DNA of 64,000 nucleotides, from positions 6,310,038 to 6,374,037 of the forward strand of contig NC_080698.1 of assembly GCF_030445035.2 (NCBI RefSeq), written 5' to 3'. The translations under genes were made by a program, and so were the position numbers. A model generated the notes under the pieces. That model saw nothing but the letters and a program-made list of their open reading frames with translations. It made no database searches and was not told the DNA's origin. Position 1 is the first letter of the stretch. Each line of letters opens with the position of its first letter. Of the stretch, positions 57,690 through 64,000 are shown piece by piece. The stretch comes from Dasypus novemcinctus (taxonomy: Eukaryota; Chordata; Mammalia; Cingulata; Dasypodidae).

Positions 57690-58620
57690 TCTTGTAGTTT
57701 TGAATAATGTCTAGGGCTGTCCCAGAGCAATTCTTCCTTGAGCAACAGGCAGGTTCCTCCCTGTGCCACTTTAGCGTATTTGGGGCTCTGCGACTTTGCA
57801 GCACTGTCGAAGAGCTTCTGAAGTGCAGCTAGTTTCTTCTATGCTGTTGGTTAATTCTAGGGAGAGATCGTGGTAGTTTGGTATAAACTACCAACCCCAC
57901 TTCCCACAGTGGAAGTTAAGCGTAGGACAGCTAGGAGAGCTAAGAGGAGAGGCACTAGACATAAACTCACAAGACAGTATAGGCAACAGTGAGATGAGGA
58001 TGTGGCAGGCAAAATAAAAGCCATGCTTAAAAGACCCAAGACTCTCTTAAAAACCAGGACTTTTTAACATGTTCAATATCGCTCTGCATATGATCTAGAA
58101 TAGAAGAGATATGACAGTGTTCATCAGATATATAGATAACAGCGCTTAGTACTAATCAATGCACTAATCAATGCACAAGTTTCTCTTTGAGCTGCAGGTA
58201 ATAGATCTAAGCTCCAGATTTGCAGTACCATACAGGTTGTCTCTCTATGGGAGCAGGCCATAATGCCAATTGTGTCTGTTCAGGTTCTACTCACTTTACT
58301 CTGGTATTGCTCCATTTGGTGTATCCTTCACACAGCCAGCATGCTGCAGCACCAGAGCCAGTCTGGAGGTAAAGTCCTTTGTGAATCTGGCCGTAGTGAA
58401 CCATCATCTGCTGCAGGAGACCGAAACAGCAGTGTACTTTCCATCCACTTCAGGAGCATGTCCAGAGATGTGGTAGATACTTCTATTGTTTTAGGGATCA
58501 TGGTGACCAGCGTAGCCAGTAACTGAAATGGAGAGGCACCATGCAGGAACTGGGGCTGGTTTGAATGCACGAGAGAGTTTGACAACTCTGAAATCTATCC
58601 CTTTTGATTTTTATACACTT
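57690..58620. other. Intron with a two-unit direct repeat, unassigned
   Basis: It contains actaatcaatgcactaatcaatgca at about 58151-58175. The - strand at 57857-58039 is open with a hydrophobic stretch, but there is no reliable homology. It could be retroelement-derived. I assign no gene. Confidence 0.35.
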
Positions 58621-59746
58621 TCTAAATACTTCCAATTCAGTTTATAACATATTGAATGAACTTAACTATTTTTAGTACTTTCCTTTTTACTTTTATACCT
58701 TTACCATGAGTACATTAATTAAAAGTTATTTTAATTTTGCAGTACAGGAAAAAAACTACTTTCTTCATTTTATGAAAACCTGAGATTCCCAATGGAATCA
58801 AGATTATCTTTCTGCTAGCACCACTTTAATATACAGATTGAGGTGGCCTCTGACAGGTTTCTCTTTTATGAAGTTACTTTTTGTTATTAATATCACTTTT
58901 GGTATCTAATTTATAATGGCTTCCTGGAATTAGCCATTTAAATATTTCATTTTAGAAAATGCTTTTGCAAACTTCCTACAACCTACCATAACCACATAGA
59001 CTACTTTTACCTTTAAATAAGCTTTTTAAATTACAGTAGCAATCAATGAAATTTACTTTATCCATTTAAGTTTTGTCTTACATTCCTCATTCTGTTTTGT
59101 GAATACTAGTCATTTTGCTTTAGGACAGAGCTATATTTTCTTCTTTAAGTTAATCTCATTAAACTTGGATTTATAATTTTAATCATCTGAAAGATTTAAT
59201 ACATATAATCTTAATTGAAAGATTTAATACATATAATCTTAATTTATATTATTAGTATCCTATAAGCTAGGAAAATTACATCCAAGCTAAATAAAATTGG
59301 AACAATTATAGTTTATGCAAGAAATGTCCTTTCTTTTCCTCCATAGGAGGCTAAAACCTCTTTTTTTCTTTCATAAAAGTCTAAAATTGTGAATAACCTT
59401 AAAACTATACTGACTGTCAGGTTCTGGAATATATTATAATTGTTTAATTTATTTTAATCGTTATTTAGAAAAATCTTTCCATAGCTTTCAAGGACTTTTT
59501 CTTCACTTACCGCAATTTGTTAGAGTATTAATTACCCTCATTTTAAGGCTGTTAAAAGGTTTCAATTGGGGAATTACAGGACAAACTATGTTTCTTAATT
59601 CCCTGGCCTAGTATATAGAATTTTAAGTAGAGCTTGTATTTCCCTATCTTGTCACACCAAGCCCTTCCCCCATAGCTCTTACAAAGAGAAGGAGGCCCTG
59701 GAGGGCTAGGTACATCAAGGAAATTAGGAAAAACTTCTTACCTCTG
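58621..59746. other. AT-rich intron, nothing recognised
   Basis: Strongly AT-rich and poor in open frames. It contains a short tandem duplication (59189-59244), listed separately. Confidence 0.4.
59189..59244. repeat. Exact 2 x 28-bp tandem duplication
   Basis: The unit gaaagatttaatacatataa plus tcttaatt occurs twice in direct succession. Confidence 0.9.
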
Positions 59747-59758
59747 CCAATAGTTTCT

Positions 59759-60204
59759 TTCTTTTTTTTTTTTTTTTAAAGATTTATTTATTTATTTATT
59801 TCTCGCCCCTTGCCCCTCCCCCCCAGTTGTCTGCTCTCTGTGTCCATTCGCTGTGTGTTCTTCTGTGACCGCTTCTATCCTTATCAGCCGCACTGGGAAT
59901 CTGTCTCTCTTTTTGTTGCGTCATCTTGCTGTGTCAGCTCTCCTTGTGTGCGGCGCCATTCCTGGGCAGGCTGCAATTTCTTTCGCACTGGGCGGCTCTC
60001 CTTACGGGGCGTACTCCTTACGCGTGGGGACACCCCTGCGTCTCACCTACACGGGGGACACCCCTGCGTGGCACGGCACTCCTTGTGCGCATCAGCACTG
60101 CGCATGGGCCAGCTCCACGTGGGTCAAGGAGGTCTGGGGTTTGAACCTTGGACCTCCCATGTGGTAGGTGGATGCCCTATCCATTGGGCCAAGTCTGCTT
60201 CCCC
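59759..60204 (-). mobile_element. DAS-type SINE, full length, exact 12-bp TSD
   Basis: Antisense SINE with a long T run, the standard body, and an internal duplication around cacccctgcgt (about 60030-60070). It is flanked by ccaatagtttct at 59747-59758 and 60205-60216. Confidence 0.92.
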
Positions 60205-60221
60205 CCAATAGTTTCTATATT

Positions 60222-60325
60222 CAAATTTCTAAATGACCTTTTCATCCTGCTTAGCTTCTCTAATTTAGGGAACCAAATTTCTAAATGACCTTTTCATCCT
60301 GCTTAGCTTCTCTAATTTAGGGATC
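60222..60325. repeat. Exact 2 x 52-bp tandem duplication
   Basis: The unit caaatttctaaatgacctt to ctaatttagggaac is repeated immediately (60222-60273 and 60274-60325), with differences only at the last bases. Confidence 0.92.
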
Positions 60326-60329
60326 CAGG

Positions 60330-60960
60330 AATATTCCTAAGTGCTCATTTAACTTAACTATTTGATCAGAACTGCTCTAAGAATTTTCATTTGTTAATTT
60401 GATATTACCATCCCAAGGTATGAAAATATGTACCGAGCAAATAGGCAGACACAAATGGAGAGTAAGACAAAAACACATAACCACTGATGTTACTTATAAT
60501 TTTGATTCTCTTACAAAATAAGTTTACCCGTAAAATAACATATGCAAAAGATCTCCTTGAAGTCCATTTCTGATTATTCTAATCGGCACTGTGACCATGC
60601 AGTTTTGCACAAGAATTTTGTTCTTTTTAGTCATCGGCTTATAACCACAATGTTCCCAATGCTTTAAAATACAGTCTGCATCATTTCCCTTTACTTCAGA
60701 GCTTTCTTATTTCTCATTCTGACTTTGACAGACCTTGGATGAGCAACACTGACTCCAGTATATACTCACTGAGGTCATCCAAGTCTCAGGGAAAACTGGA
60801 TTCTCTCACGACCTGCTGTTTTCAGGATCCTTGGTGCTCAGTATGGGAGGTTCCCCACTTTCCAGCCCTTGGAGGTAACAGGACTCCAGCAGCCACTGGA
60901 CTGGTCGAGTGGACATCCAACTCCAAGGGCCAAGGATTCCTCCAGGTGGTGATTCTCTCA
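60330..60960. other. AT-rich intron, nothing recognised
   Basis: Mixed to AT-rich sequence without recognised elements. Confidence 0.35.
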
Positions 60961-60964
60961 AAGG

Positions 60965-61002
60965 TCATGGGGTCCCACCCGGGTCATGGGGTCCCACCCA
61001 GG
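60965..61002. repeat. 2 x 19-bp tandem duplication
   Basis: The unit gtcatggggtcccacccgg (19 bp) occurs twice in direct succession with one difference at the end. Confidence 0.85.
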
Positions 61003-61116
61003 TAGCCATGAGAGAAAGTAGCTTTATTAAGGCCAGTGGAAGGACCAGAGACAGGGGTGTCTCAAATTTGCCTTCCCCTGAGCCACGGAGAACAGAAGTT
61101 TCCATGGATTCAAATG

Positions 61117-61372
61117 GTAGAGTAGCTACCATTACAATCCTAAGGCCAGTCCTGAAACAACCGAAAAGCAAAGGCAAACTCAGGTTGGAATTACCATCAC
61201 AGTAGCAAGCACTGAGGAGGATAAGGCTTGACTTGAAATAACCATAAACAAAGGTGACTTAGTCTAGAATTGCCATTACAATAGTAGGTCTAGGGGAGAA
61301 GCTAGTCTCAAAATAACCATATGCAAAGGTGAGTTCAGTTTAGGATTACCATCACAGTAAGTATAGGCTAAA
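61117..61372. repeat. Diverged tandem repeat, unit about 76 bp, three copies plus a partial
   Basis: Copies begin near 61141, 61220 and 61297. Each contains a 'taaggc/agaagct...', 'aa(t)aaccat/ccgaa...gcaaaggtga', and 'attgccattacaatag / attaccatcacagtag' block in the same order. A partial last block (ctaccattacaatcc) precedes copy 1. The copies differ by roughly one base in five. Confidence 0.8.
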
Positions 61373-61374
61373 TT

Positions 61375-62089
61375 CAGTCAGTTTCAGCAATTTTAGATAT
61401 TATCCTTTTGCTGTTTTATAATATAAAGGTATCTATATAATGATCTTGTCTTAAATGTTACAGTTTCTAATAAGTTATTACCTCAAAACAAACTGGGCAC
61501 TATATTAGCCAGTACTGACTACGTTTGGTACTTTTGATGCAAAGTACCAGCACTCTGTTGGTTTTTATAAAGGGTATTTATTTGGGGTAGAAGCTTACCA
61601 GGCCCTAAAGAGTCCAACTTAAGGTACCATAAGAGGTACTGTCTCACCCAAAGTCTGTTGCCACATGTCGAAGCAAATTGGCGGGCAAGGCCTGCAAGGG
61701 TTCAGCCTCCCTCCTTCCTCCCAAGGCTCCGTGGTACCAGCTTTCTCCAGTCTCTAGCTGTGGGCTGGCATAAAGCTCGTCTCTCTCCCCAGGGCTCATT
61801 TCTCTCCAGGCTCAGCTGCTCTGCTCTCTCCACAAGGCCAGCTGTGAACAGCTCATCCTTCTTCCCAGAGCCTCTGCTATGTCTAGTGGAACCTTCTCTC
61901 TTTCCTCACTTATCTGCTTCTCTGTGTATTTATTTCTCGGGACTCCAGCATCAAAACTCAAACTCTCGCCTCTGTTTTCTCTTTGAGTCCCCACCCACCA
62001 AGTGGATGGGGACTCAACATCCTACTGACATGGCCAAATCAACACCCTCATCATAATTTAATCAAGTAAAAGTGAAACCTCTGAATTTA
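61375..62089. other. Intron, possibly a diverged interspersed repeat
   Basis: The part 61.56-62.06 kb (gtttttataaagggtatttatttggggtagaagcttacc ... tttgagtccccacccaccaag) recalls the unnamed repeat at 41.86 kb. No gene. Confidence 0.35.
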
Positions 62090-62102
62090 ATATGATCTAA
62101 TA

Positions 62103-62463
62103 GGGAAGCGGACTTGGCCCAGTGGTTAGGGCATCCGTCTACCATATGGGAGGTCCGCGGTTCAAACCCCGGGCCTCCTTGACCCGTGTGGAGCTGGCCC
62201 ACGCGCAGTGCTGATGTGTGCAAGGAGTGCCCTGCCACGCAGGGGTGTCCCCCGCGTAGGGGAGCCCCACGCGCAAGGAGTGCGCCCCGTAAGGAGAGCC
62301 GCCCAGCGTGAAAGAAAGTGCAGCCTGCCCAGGAATGGCGCCGCCCACACTTCCCGTGCAGCTGACAACAGAAGCGGACAAAGAAACAAGACGCAGCAAA
62401 TAGACACAGAGAACAGACAACTGGGAAGGGGGGAGGGAATTAAAAAAAAATATATATATATAT
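62103..62463 (+). mobile_element. DAS-type SINE, exact 13-bp TSD
   Basis: Sense SINE starting gggaagcggacttggcccagtgg, with B box ggttcaaaccc. The tail runs into (TA)n. It is flanked by atatgatctaata at 62090-62102 and 62464-62476. Confidence 0.93.
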
Positions 62464-62817
62464 ATATGATCTAATATACCCAGAGGAACAGACCGGTTTA
62501 CAAACACAGTCTAGTATCTATTTTTGGAATTCATAAACAATACCAAACTGCTACATCACTTCTGTTTATTAACTAAGAACAAAAACGGTTTTGTTAGTAA
62601 TATTAATTTTGCTAAGTTTTTCCACTTTTCCAGCAGTTGAGCTAATTCCATTTGGGATTTCTTTCATACATCAAATCAGGTTGCAAGATAGTATTGAGAT
62701 TTGAAGACTCATCTTTAGGTTACCTTCTCTTGTTACCCAGTTTGTAACAGGCGAACGGCAAATTTGATTTACAAGCTGTTAGGCACCAGGATACTGACAA
62801 AATTAATGCAAGTTCAG

Positions 62818-63207
62818 GGAAGCGGATGTGGCTAAACTGATAGAGTGTCCGCCTATTACATGGGAGGTTCAAGGTTCAAACCCAGGGCCTCCTGTCCTGT
62901 GTGGTGAGCTGGCCCACATGCAGTGCTGATGTGCGCAAGGAGTGCCGTGCCATGCAGGGGCGCCCCTGCGTAGGGGTGCTCCATATGCAAGGATTGTGCC
63001 CCGCAAGGAGAGCCGCCCTGTGTGAAAAAAGTGCAGCCCACCCAGGAGTGGCGCTGCACACACAGAGAGCTGATGCAGCAAGATGACGCAACAAAGAGAG
63101 ACAGATTCCCGGTGCTGTCGAGAATACAAGCGAACACAGAAGAACACACAGTGAATGGACACAGAGCAGATGGGAGGGGGGAGGAGAGAGAAATAAATAT
63201 TTAAAAA
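62818..63207 (+). mobile_element. DAS-type SINE, outer member of a pair
   Basis: Sense SINE starting gaagcggatgtggctaaactg, B box ggttcaaaccc, tail GAAATAAATATTTAAAAAG. The direct repeat gcaagttcagg (about 62808-62818) recurs only after the next SINE (63595-63605), so this copy was inserted first and its tail was then interrupted. Confidence 0.88.
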
Positions 63208-63580
63208 GGGAAACGGACTTGGCCCAGTGGTTAGGGCGTCTGTCTACCACATGGGAGGTCAGCGGTTCAAACCCCAGGCCTCCTTGACCCGTGTGGAGCT
63301 GGCCCATGCGCAGTGCTGATGCGCGCAAGGAGTGCCCTGCCATGCAGGGGTGTCCCCCACGTAGGGGAGCCCCACGTGCAAGGAGTGCGCCTCGTAGGGA
63401 GAGCCGCCCAGTGCGAAAGAAAGAGCAGCCTGCCCAGGAATGGCGCCGCCCACACTTCCTGTGCCGCTGACGACAACAGAAGCGGACAAAGAAATAAGAC
63501 GCAGCAAATAGACACAGAGAACAGACAACTGGGGGGGGGGGGGGGAGAATTAAATAAATCTTTAAAAAAAAGGTATTAAA
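63208..63580 (+). mobile_element. DAS-type SINE inserted in the tail of its neighbour
   Basis: Sense SINE with A box tggcccagtgg (63220-63230) and B box ggttcaaacc (63264-63273). It contains a run of 15 G (63531-63545) and ends TTAAATAAATCTTTAAAAAAAAGG. Tail-like tatt(t/a)aaaaa...ggga sequences flank it on both sides, as expected for insertion into the A-rich tail at 63.2 kb. Confidence 0.9.
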
Positions 63581-63605
63581 AAAAAGGGAATAAAGCAAGT
63601 TCAGG

Positions 63606-64000
63606 TTAGAACAGAAGGAAGAATCTTTACATGCTTGCTTAGTATAGGGAAAGACCCAACTTTAGAATCACCTTCATACAAAGTGTCCACTCGCAGCAGA
63701 ACCCTCGCCTGGAACCCTCCAGCTCCATTCCTCCAGGAGAATCCCCAGGCAGCTGCTAGGCTGGGACCTGAGGGTCCGGGGAAGCCCCGCGCCGGCGGGA
63801 CACGAGTCGGGGCTGCTCTGGGGCTGCATCCCCACCAGTTACCTTGCGCAAGGGGTAAAGTCCTGTGGGCTTTTCTCTGGAAGGATTGGCGAGTTGCAAG
63901 GGGATTGGCAAGGAACTGGGAGGCCTTTCTCCAGGAACTTTTTTATGACGGGCCAGAGGCTTTTAACAGCTTCCTCCTTGAGGGGGTACTGCTTCAGATG
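63606..64000. other. Intron, nothing recognised
   Basis: Unique-looking sequence to the window end. GC content rises at 63.7-63.85 kb. No exon of LIMD1 identified. Confidence 0.4.

Larger units (their letters stand above)
21138..64000 (+). other. LIMD1: LIMD1 intron 1 (5' portion, continues past window)
   Basis: The intron starts at the GTGAGTG donor after exon 1. I found no frame matching the cysteine/histidine-rich LIM domains (CxxC spacing with downstream HxxC) anywhere to the window end, so exon 2 is probably outside. Human LIMD1 also has a very long first intron. The content is almost entirely repeats and unannotated unique sequence, listed separately. An unrelated gene nested in the intron cannot be excluded, but none is visible. 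Confidence 0.75.

Noticed and set aside
57857-58585. Possible remnant of a retroviral envelope or other gene on the - strand
   Set aside because: There is a hydrophobic stretch and two open frames, but no recognisable motif, so the evidence is too weak.
21138-64000. LIM-domain exons of LIMD1 within the window
   Set aside because: No frame shows the paired CxxC/HxxC zinc-finger spacing of LIM domains, so exon 2 is taken to be downstream.

Overview
This is a window of mammalian nuclear DNA. It most likely comes from an armadillo or another close xenarthran. The main evidence is about twenty copies of a tRNA-derived SINE that looks like the armadillo DAS-SINE family: a head starting ggaagcggatgtggctc, pol III A- and B-box motifs, a body of about 400 bp, and a tail ending in TAAATAAATCTTTAAAA. 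Ancient eutherian repeats (MIR, L2, MER5A, old L1) and one younger LINE-1 are also present. I saw no bacterial operon, phage, CRISPR array or other compact prokaryotic system.

Only one protein-coding gene can be supported: LIMD1 (LIM domains-containing protein 1, Ajuba/zyxin family), on the + strand. A CpG island with GC boxes (about 18.5-19.4 kb) leads to the large first coding exon (ATG at 19789, splice donor at 21138). This exon encodes nearly the whole pre-LIM half of the protein. In this sequence it carries one extra G in a G run at 20089-20093, which throws the frame; the rest of the exon continues open in the shifted frame. No LIM-domain exon is visible downstream, so 21.1-64 kb is most simply the long intron 1. 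The first 18 kb is upstream flank, which in human would be the LARS2-LIMD1 interval.

Layout. 1-18 kb: GC-rich flank with a 12-bp minisatellite (3.5 kb), old L1/MIR/L2/MER5 remnants and four SINEs. 18-21 kb: LIMD1 promoter and exon 1. 21-35 kb: very GC-rich intron with a 120-bp tandem duplication, a CA-rich minisatellite and SINEs. 35-53 kb: mixed intron with several copies of a long lineage-specific repeat, nested SINEs, a foldback element and a CpG-rich 16/17-bp minisatellite. 53.3-57.7 kb: an antisense LINE-1 that keeps its 5' end but is missing its 3' end, itself interrupted by a SINE and an LTR-like block. 57.7-62 kb: AT-rich, with diverged tandem repeats. 62-63.6 kb: three SINEs in a row.

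The most useful observations concern structure: the LIMD1 frame break, several exact two-copy tandem duplications, nested retroposons with readable target-site duplications, and minisatellites with higher-order organisation. All repeat family names come from remembered consensus sequences and were not checked against a library.
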